Assembly (NCBI GenBank): GCA_002914845.1 | Contig: JXTC01000144.1 | Span: 595,252-659,251, forward strand | Direction of reading: 5' to 3' | Origin: Trema orientale | Lineage: Eukaryota > Streptophyta > Magnoliopsida > Rosales > Cannabaceae | DNA length: 64,000 nucleotides | Program-made: the position numbers and the translations under genes | Shown: piece after piece, positions 25,278 to 37,170 of the stretch | How positions within the stretch are numbered: the stretch's first letter is position 1 | Layout: each line of letters begins with the position of its first letter | The notes under the pieces: generated by a model | What the model saw: only the letters and a program-made list of their open reading frames with translations | What the model was told of the DNA's origin: nothing | The model's database searches: none

Positions 25278-27423
25278 TATCACGACCCGAGGCCGGGGTC
25301 AATGGAAGAATGGGTATTTCATAAAATAGAAATAATAGGAAAATTTTTTTAAAAAAGTTTAAAAACGTTCGGGACTTCTAATTTTTCATTTGGCCTCTAT
25401 AAAATATTTAATTGAAATAAAACCCACAGTTATGCGTCACTCATTGAACATAGACAATAAATAAAACAAATGTTCAGTAGTCATGCATCGAGCATTCATC
25501 GCATACTCAAACATAGACATATGTTATACAAGTCATGTCCAAATCTCATAATTAAGCTTACTTAGTTATTATTCAATCCAAATTCGTACTCAAGTCTATA
25601 ATGCACAAGTCTAGTAAGAATTTTCCAAAATATAAATAAATTAGTAAGCCTTCAATGCCTCACTCTGAGTCTCCCTGTCCAAATCATACTGAGTACTACT
25701 TGAGGGAAAAAAGGGGGTGAGCTTAAGTTCAGTAGAGAATCGATTACAAGTTTTTATATTTAATAAATATACTCACTTTAAAAGTCATATATGGTTAGTT
25801 ATCCATTCAAAACGATTCACTAAATCCAAGTAAAATCATTGTCTAAAGGTTCAAACATTCTAAACCATTGTAAAATATCATATCAAAACCAATATATATC
25901 TATTCAAGCTAACATATAACTATGTATGCAATCATGATGTCCAAGGTATCCTAGTAGGTCACCCATAAGTCCAAGCCACCTATAAAAGCGACCGTAAATC
26001 CAACGACTACGTAAGTGTGTGAATGCATGAAAATGCTATGAATGACAGAATATGGATATGCATTATTTCCACAAAATCATAAAATAACCATGCAGTATTC
26101 TTTAGTCAAATAATATTTAGTCCTCAAAACTGAGTTCTCAATTGCTTTGGACATTCTAGAAATTTCGGCAATATAACGGTCGTTTTCAATCAAAACCCAA
26201 AAATCCAATTTCATGCAAAAAACAGTTCAAAACAGTATATATAATATGCCAACTAATGTGACGTACTTCTCATGCAGTTTAATTCTCAAATCAACTTAAA
26301 ATAGGTATAAATACCATTTCTACAAAATATTTCACGAAATTCTATATTTATTTAAAATATATAAAATTCATAATTAAACTAATTTTAGAATAAAGTAATC
26401 GGATACCTACCTCAAATGAGTGACTAGATAACACTACGGTACTATAAAGAGCATTTGACGTTATTTGAGGATCATTTGGAAAGTCGGGGGTCTTTTTTGA
26501 ACCCTCAATCGATTGATTCAAAAGTTCGGTTTTCCAACGGAGTTTCAAATCACAAAACGGACAACACCACTAAATTTCTAGCACCTAAATTAGCTAGGTT
26601 ACACGTATAATTCGACCGATTTGGGCTTGGGCCGAAACCAGGCCCAGACACACAAAACGAGACAAATCTGAGCCATCTGATCTCGTTTTTCATGCTATTT
26701 TCGAAATATAGTTAATATACATCTCATTTTTTATCATTTCTTATGCACATTCCAAAAATAATATTAGTTTTACAATCTAATGGTCCGATTGAAAAATCAA
26801 CTTCGGAACTAATTTTACATAAAACTGTCCAACGAAATCGAAATCAAACGGGGAAAAATCGAGCTGCGAGATGCATACCATGAGTTTGCCCCTATTGAGA
26901 CGAATTGGTCGAGACCGATTTTAAGGTCTGTTGTTGCCAGAATCGGCGCCAGTGAGCAAATGAGTCTGTGGCTTCTTCGCGTCATTAGCAGTGACGGAGG
27001 CGTTTTCAAGTGACGGGGCTCTGGCTAGGGAGGGTTGTCGATATCTGTGGTTCGGCTGGTGGTGGTGGTGGCATGGCCTGAAAGTCATTGGAGGAGGGTC
27101 GACGGAGCTTGGCCGATTTTTTGGCGTTTTCGTCGAATTTCGGCTGAGAGAGGAATTGGGGAAGAAAGAGAGAGAGAGAGGGAAAGAGAACCGAGGGATT
27201 GTGAGAGCTGGCCACATATCTTGGACCGAATGGGCTGTGCAATTTTTAAGAAATTGCACATAAGTCCCTGTTTTTCGATTTAATTAAGTCCTTAAATTTT
27301 ACAATTTAGTCACTGTTTCAAGAATTTTTACATTTTAACCCCAAAATTCGAATTTTAATTATTATTTTTTTTAAAATATGGTCAAAAGACTGAAATACCC
27401 TTAAAATTTTCGGGAGTTTTACA
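25278..27423 (-). repeat. Right (5') LTR of the chromovirus
   Basis: About 2146 bp, starting TATCACGACCCGAGG and ending GGAGTTTTACA. It aligns with the left LTR throughout. Several stretches are shared with the LARD LTRs, such as the GGGCCGAAACC..ACAAAACGAG block near 26625-26660 and ATTCCAAAAAT near 26750. Confidence 0.85.
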
Positions 27424-28152
27424 TGCTTAATTGGTAACACAGTCATCCATCGTCGTGTCGTGACAAAAGCATTGTTCTATTTTATTTGCACTATCACAGA
27501 AGTCGGGACTTTTTTTTCTTTTAACAATTTTTCTTATATATTATTTTGAGCAAAATTAAAGTATATCGAAAATAGCTTTCTTTTGTTTTTAAAAATTATT
27601 CATTTTATAGAGAGGAACCGATGTTATAATGTCTGTCTCGCAATGACGAGTAGCGTGTGTGTAGAATATTGCATATTTCACGACCCAATATTCTAAAGAA
27701 ATGAGTCATACTCCTTTTTTTTTTTTTTAAATCCACTTATCCGTTTTGAAAAAAAGTAAGGTGCGAGTATTGACCATCAGGTTATAGGATTACATGCAGA
27801 TAAATCCTTTGTACTCACTAAGATTTGAAGTAACAATCATAATCTAAAAGAAACACATATATTTCTTATATATATATATATACATATTTGGCATATGTTT
27901 TACTTATTTATTCTATGTATAATTGTATAATAAAAATTTTTAAGATGTATATTATTCGAGAAGCATATGGTCAGTAAAAAGGGTGGATATCTTATACCCG
28001 TACCTTACTCGATCGTACCTACATCAAGTTTAAATTTGTAACGTTTCTTACCCCAAATCTGAATAGTATTTAAGTTTAATTCAAGATGCACAAATTTGAT
28101 TGCATTATGGATTTAATGATAGCAAGTTGCGATGTATTTTCATAGTTATTTT
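27424..28152. other. Intergenic DNA beyond the chromovirus
   Basis: The first 50 bases end in GTCGTGTCGTGACA (about 27460-27473), which resembles the complement of the element's other terminus (TATCACGACC). This could be a scrap of a related LTR at the target site. The remainder is AT-rich with no gene. Confidence 0.4.
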
Positions 28153-28516
28153 AGGGGTGAATTGCAAAAAAATATTTTGAAATTTTAGTATTCTGTAATT
28201 TAAACCTTAAAATTTGGACCAAAATAATACTCTGAGATTAAGAATTTATGAAAATTAATACATTAGATTGACATTTTGACCAATTTTAGTAACGAAAAAA
28301 TAATAATATAATCCACTAAAACTGGATGAATCCTTATTATTGTCCTTAATTTTGAGGATATTATTATCTTTTATCAGTTTAAGTTATTCAAAAAGGCAAC
28401 TCAAAAAATTAATTTTTAGAAATTCTTAATCTTGAGGTATTATTTTACACAGTTTAAATTTCAGGATTTAAATTGCTAAACATCCAAATCTCAAGAATAT
28501 TATTTTGCCGTTACCA
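28153..28516. repeat. Foldback MITE-like element, copy 2
   Basis: It starts GGGTGAATTGCAAAAAAATA and ends ATTATTTTGCCGTTACC. The arms are long and complementary, and both contain AAATTCTTAATCTTGAGG-like text in opposite orientation. It is the same family as 392-721. Confidence 0.55.
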
Positions 28517-28845
28517 TTATTTTAGAGGCTAAAAGAATCTGTCTTTAATTTTTAATTTTGTTACTAGTTTAATTAGTTTTTTTTTTCTTTTTTCAGAACA
28601 CAGTAATACCAAGTTACAACGTAATCATATAATAGTATAATATGGTTTTTTGCCCAATAATACCAATATATGATTTACTAATCCTATACTGGTACTAATA
28701 ATACTTTTTTTTCGCTCGAATAATACCGATATAGTGCTCGTACTACTTATTATAGCTTTTTGTACTTATATGTCAAATTAATCATATCAAACTGTGAAGT
28801 AGACAGTAAGTTCCAAATTTTATTCTTTCATTAGCTAGACAGAAT

Positions 28846-29461
28846 TAGGGGTGTCAATTCGTGTCGACAGGTCGGGTTCGTGTCGGGTTGAAGTCTAATA
28901 TATACATAAATTATGTCAACCCGAACTCGACCCGTGACCCGTCGTGTCAGAAAACCATCAACACTAACCCAACTCGCACCTAAAATGGGTTGACCCGAAC
29001 CCGACCCGCACAAACCGCTTTGGTGAATAACAACATCCAATCCACAACCCGATTTTGACCCGTCAACCCGTTTTAACCTGCCAACCCGCTATGACCTTTA
29101 TTTTTTTACTTATATTTTATTTTTCTAAGGCTATTATTGTCTCATTTTAAAATAAATAAATTAGGGGTAATTTATAAATATAATTAATAACTTATAATCC
29201 CAAACACTTACATTGTACAAATTAAATATATCTATAATAATAGTCATAAACAAATTAAATAAAAAATATTTTTATAATTTAATTATATATATATTTGTTG
29301 GCCGGTCAAACGGGTCAAGTTCATGCCAAGCGGGTTGACCCGAACCCGACCCGTTTTTTATTCGTGTCAGGCTGGTCGACCCGAACCCGACCCGCACCCG
29401 TTTTCTTCAATCCTAACCCGCAAAAAATCGTGTCGTGTCGTAACCCGAATTGCCACCCCTA
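28846..29461. mobile_element. hAT-type MITE, about 616 bp, with perfect 8-bp target duplication
   Basis: It starts TAGGGGTGTCAATTCGTGTC and ends CGAATTGCCACCCCTA, giving short terminal inverted repeats (TAGGGGTG). GACAGAAT flanks it on both sides (28838-28845 and 29462-29469). An 8-bp duplication with a short TIR is the hAT signature. Both subterminal zones are packed with GACCCGAACCCGACCCG-like repeats around an AT-rich middle. No transposase is present. A second copy in inverse orientation lies at 50347-50984. Confidence 0.9.
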
Positions 29462-29582
29462 GACAGAATGATCTACAATTCTAGGCTGAAAATTAAAGGG
29501 AAGATAGCAATTCATCCAAAAATTTGAAACGAATGGCTACATGAACATTATTATTCTGGAATATATATACGTACAAGAGGCA

Positions 29583-29815
29583 CTAATCTAATAGGGGTTT
29601 TTTTTTTTATATTTATCTATAAGTATTATTTTGTCCGATTAAAATTCATCACGCACGTCTTTTATGGTAAAAGCTAGAAAGAGAAAAATATTAAATAATG
29701 TGTATTAATTATTTTTTATTTCAACTACTCAAATTATGATAGTCATTAGATAATAATCCAATGACTAAAAAAAAAATCTATAAATAGGTAAAAAAAAATT
29801 AACTGGATTAGAGCT
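29583..29815. mobile_element. MITE of the (TA)n-targeting family, copy 4
   Basis: It starts CTAATCTAATAGGGGTTT, includes ATTTATCTATAAGTATTAT and AAAATTCATCACGCACGTCT, and ends AATTAACTGGATTAG. It lies 35 bases from copy 5, separated by (TA)n. Confidence 0.65.
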
Positions 29816-29849
29816 CATATATATATATATATATATACACTATATATAT

Positions 29850-30080
29850 GGTTTCCAATTTAATAGGTATTTTCTTTTACCTATCTATAAGTATTTTTTT
29901 AGCCGTTAGATTATTATTTAACGGTTATCATAATTTGAGTAGTTGGAAAAAAAAAATAAAAATACTCTTATTTAATATTTTCTCATTCTATATTTTACCA
30001 TAAAAAGACGTGAGTAGTAATTTTTAATTAGGCAAAATAATACCTATGGATAGGTAAAAAAAAATACCTACATTGGTGCC
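29850..30080. mobile_element. MITE of the (TA)n-targeting family, copy 5
   Basis: It starts GGTTTCCAATTTAATAGGTA and ends AATACCTACATTGGTGCC. The body has TTTTTAGCCGTTAGATTATT and a mirrored ACCATAAAAAGACGTG segment. It is the cleanest example of the family's terminal inverted repeats, with (TA)n on both flanks. Confidence 0.7.
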
Positions 30081-30095
30081 ATATATATATAGGAT

Positions 30096-30470
30096 TAATA
30101 TCATTTTTTCTACCTTGTATTTTGATACTTTGTGCAAATTATACTTTGTGTTTTGTTTTGGTTATTATCAATATTGACCTTTAAATTTAAAATTTGTTAC
30201 AAATTTATACCCTGACACCAATTTAGAGTAGTTAATTTACCAAGATACTATTTAAAAAATTGAAAATAAACTATATAAATGTTGATCCGAGAATAAGTTT
30301 ATTAAATCATCTTGGTGAATTAACTACTCTAAATTAGTATTAGTGTATATAATTTGTAACAAATCTCAAATCTAAAAATCAATGTTGATAAGAATCAAAA
30401 CACAAAGTACAAACTAAATAAAATCTTAATACTTATTAGTAGTATAAAAATGATATTATTCTCGTACTCC
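30096..30470. repeat. Foldback element with arms of more than 100 bp
   Basis: The left arm carries AAATTTGTTACAAATTTATA followed by AATTTAGAGTAGTTAATTTA. The right arm carries the complements (TGAATTAACTACTCTAAATT, then ATAATTTGTAACAAAT). The outer ends read AATATCATTTTT and AAAAATGATATT. Non-coding. A transcript across it would form a long hairpin. Confidence 0.65.
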
Positions 30471-31841
30471 ATATATACTATCCTTGCAATTGCGTCTTTT
30501 CAGGCTGATCCATCCACTTTGCTTATTAATACATCGATATCTCTTTTTAATTTATGTGACAACAGCACATTATACACTAATCGGCAAAGAATGAATTTAA
30601 TATTTTCTTTCTAATTAAACAATTTGTTTTTATGGCATAAGTAGCGATGGAGATAGCCGGAACCCCACACAAACACACGTATATCTGTAGATTAGAAATT
30701 TTGATTTCACATTGATCACGACTAAATTAAAGAGGAACTAATCATTTTAATGTCACCTGTTTGACAAACATTACACACAAAATCAAATTTGTTGCTGTGC
30801 ACGCACCCAGGTGTAAGCAAGATCATATAGTTAAACCTTTTGGGGTCATGTCAGGGCAAATTCTAAATAATGGGCACATCAAATGTATTATAATCTACGA
30901 TTATGAGCAATCTGAACGTGGGATTAGACTTTGATATCTCTCTGTCCCATTGATTTAGAGTCCCCGAATTATATCTAATGGAATTATATTTTATTAGTTA
31001 GGATGAGACAATTAAGGCTCGTAATCAAGATAATAATCAACGGTCTACCTAATAATTGATTTGTTATAACTTTAATTATCTGATAGACAATTATCATAAA
31101 CTATTAATTAGCAAATTCATTTTTTTCACTCATATGGCTCTTAAACAATCAAAATATTGACATTTTAAATTGGCGGTCAAATGAAGTAAAAAACGACTTT
31201 TGGATATCTTAAAGATGATCTATTCTTGTAAGCTAGCGAATTAATTTAATTATGAAGACTTAAACGTATACGTGCACATATATTATATAGATATGTATAT
31301 ATATATATTTATATTAATATTTTACTATGAAGACCTAAAAAAAAAAATGTTCAATATGACATATAGAGCCAATTTGTTTAATTAGTTATATAGCTGTTGC
31401 AAGAATAGTTTCGTTTGGATGAGAAAAGAATTAAATTGGATAATGATAGTACATCTCAACTGCCTTCACCTTTGTTAATAATGCTCAAATCTTCAATCCA
31501 CATCGGAGGCCTATATTGCCTCCTATTATCCTACATTCATTTTCCTTGAATTTCGTTTAAATGATTAGCTAAGAGCCTTAATTTGTTATTTAACCCTTAT
31601 CCAATTATACAGAAAAGAATCCTCATCAACCAAGCAACATATATTTATAATAGAGACCTCATTTTATTTTTGAAAAAGAAAGGACACGGTAAAGAAAATA
31701 AAGAGGAGAAAGCGTATGGAAAGGAGTCAAAGTGTTCTATATGTCTTATCTATAAAATACTCGTCTAGAATCTATATTAGGCGGAGAGAATCCTTACACC
31801 AAATGAAAAGAATAGTTGCAATTCCGTTTGTATTATTTATT
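30471..31841. other. AT-rich intergenic DNA, nothing recognised
   Basis: No frame with a recognisable domain. Scattered (TA)n tracts (for example near 31290). The frame at 31583-31768 is low-complexity and unsupported. Confidence 0.45.
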
Positions 31842-32270
31842 GGGTTAATGACCCGTTGACCCTTGAACTAAGTGCAAATTCTAACTTTTATCCTTAAATT
31901 TTAAATTTTTTTATTTTGATTCCTAAACTATTGAAAAAGAGGCTAACATGACAAAAAATATGAACATATAGTATTATTGCAGTTTAAAAATGAGAATAAA
32001 GATGTATATAACTAGTGGAACAAATTAAAATTAGTTCCACATTGAACAAGAATGCATTTTAGAATTCTTTAAATGTAATACTTTAGTGAAATCAATAAAA
32101 CAACAAGGGCAAGTGCATCTCATGTAGGCATTCTGTTAAGAATGAAACAAAATATATAGCTAAAAGGTATAAAATGCAATATTTTTAATAGTTTAAGAAT
32201 GATAATGATAAAATTTAAAGTTTAGCAACCAAAGTGAGCCTTTCCACATAGTTCAAGTACTAATAAAGTC
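31842..32270. repeat. Foldback element (inverted terminal arms)
   Basis: The left end has GGGTTAATGACCCGTTGACC and CTTGAACTAAGTGCAAA. The right end has the complementary ACATAGTTCAAGTACTAATA and AGTCCTTTA. The arms are imperfect over about 80 bp. Non-coding and unclassified. Confidence 0.5.
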
Positions 32271-32329
32271 CTTTATTCATATATATATATAGGTTAAAAA
32301 AAATAACTATTAGATAAAGACCCTATAGG

Positions 32330-32600
32330 GGACCAAGCCAATAGATTTTTTTTTTTAAAACTTATCTACAGATATTTTTGTTAGTCGTCGGATCAATATC
32401 TAACAGTTATAATGATTTGAATAGTTGGACAAAAAAATAATAGCAAATATACATTATTTAATGCTCTCTCCTCCTTTTTACTATGTAAGATGAATTAATA
32501 TTAATTTTAATTGGGTAAAAAAAATCTATAAATAGGAGTAATTAATAGGGTAAAAAAAATCTATAAATAGGAGAAAAAAATACCTATTATATTGGGGACT
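32330..32600. mobile_element. MITE of the (TA)n-targeting family, copy 6
   Basis: It starts GGACCAAGCCAATAGATTTT, followed by GTTAGTCGTCGGATCAATAT, and ends ACCTATTATATTGGGGAC. Its right half contains a short internal duplication (AAAAAATCTATAAATAGGAG twice). It abuts copy 7 directly. Confidence 0.55.
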
Positions 32601-32843
32601 ACCAATCTAGCGGGTATTTTTTTTTAACCTATCTATAAGTAACCCTTTTTAATCGATGGATTATTATCTAACAGATTTGAGCAGTTGGACTGAAAAAAAT
32701 ACACATTATCTAATGCTCTTTCTCTTTCTACCATTTTTTTAACCAAAAAAAGACGTATAAGATGAATTAATGTCAATTTAAATTAGGTAAAAAAATAACT
32801 GTAAATATGTTAAAACAAAAAGTTACCTATTAGATTGGGATCC
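32595..32843. mobile_element. MITE of the (TA)n-targeting family, copy 7
   Basis: It starts GGGGACTACCAATCTAGCGG and ends GTTACCTATTAGATTGGGA, followed by (TA)n. It shares the AATCGATGGATTATTATC and AAAAAAGACGTATAAGATGA segments with its neighbours. Confidence 0.6.
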
Positions 32844-32849
32844 ATATAT

Positions 32850-35800
32850 ATATATATATATATTATTGACAGAGGTCAACAAGATAATTACGATCAGAAA
32901 TCATGAATGAAAGTGGGTAAAAATAATAAAGCAGCATAGGACACGAAGAATTTTAACGTTGTCCAACCCCAAAAAGATGGCAAGTGTCCGTAGAGAGAGA
33001 TTACAAAAAGGGTTTAGAGTTTCAAAGTAAAAACTATGAGGAAAGATTTTGGCATAATGGCTTTGCTTATAATAGGATTGTCTGTGGAACTATGAGACTA
33101 AGTTCATTTTATATAAGTGAGGATAACTCAGATTTTTTACTTTTATGAATAGAAAACAGTACCGATTGTAATTACAGTTTTAGGTAAATTATACACGAAT
33201 GAGTAATTGTCCACTAGGGTGACAGACTATTGGGCCTAAATTGCTTGCTAGTCACGCATTTTTAGGTCAATTTCTAATAGCGTAATTGCCAGATTTGTTG
33301 AAAATTCTTCTAAATGCTCCATATTGCCAGATCACATATTAAATATCTTTGTGTGGCCGGACTTTCCATATATGATTCGATCTGCCTACCGAGATTGCCT
33401 TTTTCTCATATTTAAGATTGCATAAATAAATATGTTTACATATATATACTTTTGGTTTAAAGGTAAAGCTACTACTTTACTTATAGCAGTTGTAACTTCT
33501 CACATGATCAGCATGCAGTTATCACATTACTGATCATACTTTATCAATAAGCACATTATAAAACTATTACATCGTAGTCTATGATCGGATTAAAGTTTAA
33601 TTTTTATATATATATATATATGTACATATATATAAAGTTGTTATCGTAATCCAACCCCAAGTTACATCTGGCACTATATACTTAATTTGGAGAGTTTGTT
33701 TTTGGTGGCTAAGTTTTTGGTGGCTAACTAGCTTGCCCTCTGAAAAGTTGCTTATCTAATTCTTTTCTATCTAGTGCAGCTCTAAGCCTGAATGTTCTCA
33801 ATTTTAACTAGTTAATCGGGGTAGAATTGCAACGAAGGCATATCAGATATACCTCAGTGAAAACCAACTTGCTAGGTTGAGACTATACCCGAATACAAGA
33901 TATTTAAGGCCAGCATTATTTCCATTTAGGGTAGTTAAATATATCGGCTGCTGTTGTTAACATTGTATTTGTATACGAACTCAATTACGAAGTTTCCAAC
34001 TGAATATACTCAGTTTTGTTCATTGTATATTGTTCATATTTGATTATTATATTTTGCATAATTCCAAATTTTATATAACTCTGCCAAACTATCATTTTCA
34101 AAAGAAAGAAAGAACATGTTTTATTCGTTCCTTCAACTTCACAAGAGTTTGTCAAAATAATAATGCTATGGACATCAACTTAATTATTTGTCAAAATAAT
34201 GTTTGTGTAGGTATTTTAATCTCAAACACTTAAAATAATAAGAGATAAATGAATGTGTTGTTTATATATTTTGTATGTATGGCATTAATAATGGGGTAGA
34301 GGCTATAGAGACTCTCGATCTCCAGGACCATAAATAAAGTATATAATTAATGTCCTTTTCAAGCATTAAAGGGATCAAAACCACCGATGAGCTAGATTCA
34401 GGAGCACCCACTGGTTTAAGGGACATCATTTGTTGTATTTGAAAATAATTTAATTTTCAACTCTTTTTTTTTTTTTCAAGGGATCAACTCTTTTTTTTTT
34501 AATTTGTGTTATTTTCCTAAAAAAGAGACAAATTACATAAACTACTTTTAATTGTATGCTAAAAAAATAATCAATTTGGAAACTTTCAATCAAAATTTTT
34601 GAAATTTTGTTTTGTTTCAAATTTTCCCTTGTCAAACTAACTAGTCAAAATTGAGTGAGTAGAAGCGCAAATAGACTCTTCATAAACATTAAAAATTAAC
34701 CCAACAAATATATATAATTAAACTAAGACATTTGGACCAAATAAGATAAAATATGATTAATCATGGCTATTTAGATAATTAAGACTGTATCTTGTTTGGC
34801 CAGCTATGTTAGCAAAAATACAGGATTTTTCCCAATACATGCTTCTTCTATTGATTGTAATTTTCTAAAAAAGACATGATTTTTTAAAAAGAAAAGATGA
34901 AATTAGGGGTGTTTTAAAAAATGTTGATGTATTGTATGTACAAATAGAAGATAGGATCATGGATATATACAGAAATCCTGTTAGGTTCTCCTTTACCTTT
35001 AAGCAGTTAATGTAGGTTCAACGCATAGTCTTCATCTGTCTATGCATTCAAATGTCAGCTTCGCTTTAAACTAGACGACATCATTAATGAAGGGCACATG
35101 AAAAGAAAAAAAAATCGTCCACCTTCTTTCTTTGTCCTATTACAATAAAAAGTTAATCCCTCAAAGCTGAATAGGGAAAAAATGAATATTTGAATTTTGC
35201 AAATTTTGAAATTACTTTAATTGAGCACAACCATCTAATAGGATCCAGCCAAAACATTTATTCTACCGTTCTCTTATAATTATTATTTTTTAGTAAGCCA
35301 AGTTTTCAATTTTCACTTGGTGTTTAGGCTTAACGTTTAAAGGGGCTTTTTGCAAAAATGTCAATTTTGATGCTTCCTTATAATAGATTTATGGATGTTC
35401 CTTTCTTAATTTGCGCTTCTTACAAAATTCCAGGCCTAAATACCGAAAAATTGAAAAATTCTGGATGGGCTGAATTATTTAAAATTTCCTGGATAACTTT
35501 TTAAAATTTTTCTGAAAAATAACATTTCTAATAAATATTTAGAAAAATACTACTTTTTAATTCAAATTTAGTAATTTTCAATAGTACTCGAGGTAACGAG
35601 TTGGGTTACCTAGGGTTACCCAAATCTAGTTACTTGAGGTACTCAATCAAGTGTTACCTTGGTTACTTCAAGTATCTCATCAATTAATAAAAAATGATAT
35701 GTTTCTAAATACTTTAAAAGTAAGTACTTTTCTAATTAAAATTTGAGATTTTTCAAATAATTTAAAAATCCGGGATTTTTCAATTTTTTAAATAAATTAC

Positions 35801-36513
35801 CATAAAAAATCAAATTTCTTCTTTTAGTTTTTATATCTAAATAACCAAATATATTAGTAGATATATTCAGTATACAAACTAATTTACTGATATATATTAG
35901 TTCATTTACATGTGCAAAAGATCGACATCTACATTTAGGATCATGAAAATATTCATGGCCCATGAGGCAGCAAGAGAGGCTTGATCAAGCCCAAAGAAAA
36001 GTTAGTAGTAGTAAATTTGGGTCTGAATAGCTGAATGACCCATGGGCCATGTGTGAACATGAGTTAAGTTTTGGTGTTCGGCTTTCTATTTTAGCAACTA
36101 TTTTTGACTTGGTAAGATTATCCCTAGTTTTTATTTGTGAAATCTCAATTTTTATCCTCTGTTGTGGTCGAGTTTCATAATCTGTCTAGTTAAATTTAAC
36201 TTATGTTTAGTTGGTTTTAAAATTGATGTAATTTGTCCCTTAAAAAAAAAAAGGGTCTAAGTTGTCTGGTATTTATTCAAGGTTATTTTTTATGCACACT
36301 GTCAATTTTGAAAAAGAATAAATAAGTTGCTCAATCACTAATACGGTAATACCTCTCCCATAAACTGCCATGTCCGAAAATTTCCCCCTGGTGTAAGCAA
36401 ATTTTATGACTTTGTTGCCTTGTTTGGGATCTATAAATCAAAATATATACAATAAGCAAGTGACATGGGATACACATCCGACTTCAATTCTGATCATAAA
36501 TCTAGTGAAAGCA
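32850..36513. other. Long intergenic stretch without a supported gene
   Basis: AT-rich. At about 35440-35800, facing arms (GAAAAATTCTGGATGGG versus TCCGGGATTTTTCAATTTTT) bracket a tract rich in GGTTACC/GAGGTAAC phrases, suggesting another foldback element. The block at 33650-33900 is less AT-rich, but no frame is convincing. Short frames at 34030 and 34450 lack any recognisable domain. Confidence 0.4.
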
Positions 36514-36585
36514 GCTGGAATAGCTCAGTTGGTTAGAGCGTGGGGCTGTTAAGCACAAGGTCGAGGTTCAAGCCTCCTTCTAGCG
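36514..36585 (+). tRNA. tRNA-Asn(GTT)-like gene, probably degenerate
   Basis: The sequence reads as a tRNA-Asn. The acceptor arm GCTGGAA pairs with TTCTAGC (one G-T), the D arm has TAGCTCAGTTGGTTAGAGCG, and the anticodon loop CTGTTAA carries GTT. The anticodon stem is TGGGG against GCACA, which leaves two mismatches. The T arm is one base short compared with the usual gene, for a total of 72 nt. These lesions suggest a pseudogene or a weakly functional copy, though a sequencing error cannot be excluded. Confidence 0.7.
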
Positions 36586-36662
36586 AAGTTATTTACTATC
36601 AAAATTTTCTCTTGGGATAATTAGGTTTTGAAAAATCAATGATTCAGTTATTTTGGAAACAA

Positions 36663-37170
36663 ATTGACAAACATATATCTTAAGTGTATGTGGTGTTATA
36701 TATCCGTAGTATTATAATACTTCATTCCAACGTCAAAATAGTTCAGAAAATAGTTCGGTATCTAGCCAGGTCATTTGGCAACAAATTTTTCTTTTGGGAT
36801 TGTTTGTTTCTTTTCTTTTTTTTCTTTGGAATATTGGGATAGGAGAAATTGAACTCTAAATCTCTAATATTAGAAACAAATGTGGTTACCAATCAGACTA
36901 AGCTTGCGACCACGAGATTGGGTTTATCAATTTTAGAATTGACAAACATATATCTTAAGTGTATGTAGTGTTATATATCCGTAGTATTATAATACTTCAC
37001 TCCAATGTCAAAATAGTTTGGTATCTAGCCAGGTCATTTGCTAACAAAATTTTCTTTTGGGAATGCTTTTTTTTTTATTGGGTAGGGGAGTTGAACTCTA
37101 GATATCTAATATTATAGACAAGTGTGGTTACCAATTAGTCTAAGCCTGCGACCATGGGATTGGATTGTTT
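36663..37170 (+). repeat. Tandem direct duplication, period about 275 bp
   Basis: Both units begin ATTGACAAACATATATCTTA (36663 and 36938) and continue with TATCCGTAGTATTATAATAC, GGTATCTAGCCAGGTCATTT, GTGGTTACCAAT and GCGACCA. The second is slightly shorter. The array starts about 80 bases downstream of the tRNA-Asn-like gene. Non-coding. Confidence 0.8.

Larger units (their letters stand above)
18384..27423 (-). mobile_element. Ty3/gypsy chromovirus (Tekay/Del-like), decayed, minus orientation
   Basis: About 9.04 kb: LTR 18384-20522, internal 20523-25277, LTR 25278-27423. The primer site for initiator tRNA-Met abuts the right LTR and the polypurine tract abuts the left LTR. Domain order on the minus strand is gag, protease, RT, RNase H, integrase, chromodomain. 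The flanking 5 bases are TACTT on the left and TGCTT on the right, a target duplication with one change. The Tekay assignment rests on the RT wording, the C-terminal chromodomain and the long LTRs. Many stops, frameshifts and a mutated RT catalytic box mean that this copy is dead. Confidence 0.85.

Noticed and set aside
27424-27473. Extending the right LTR of the chromovirus to the GTCGTGTCGTGACA near 27473
   Set aside because: The left LTR and its adjoining polypurine tract put the LTR boundary at TTTTACA. The extra 50 bases have no match in the left copy, so they are treated as flank or a relic.
15313-37170. Possible CRISPR-like or satellite arrays from the tandem repeats
   Set aside because: Each array has only two long units without regular spacers, in a plant genome. 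They are simple duplications.
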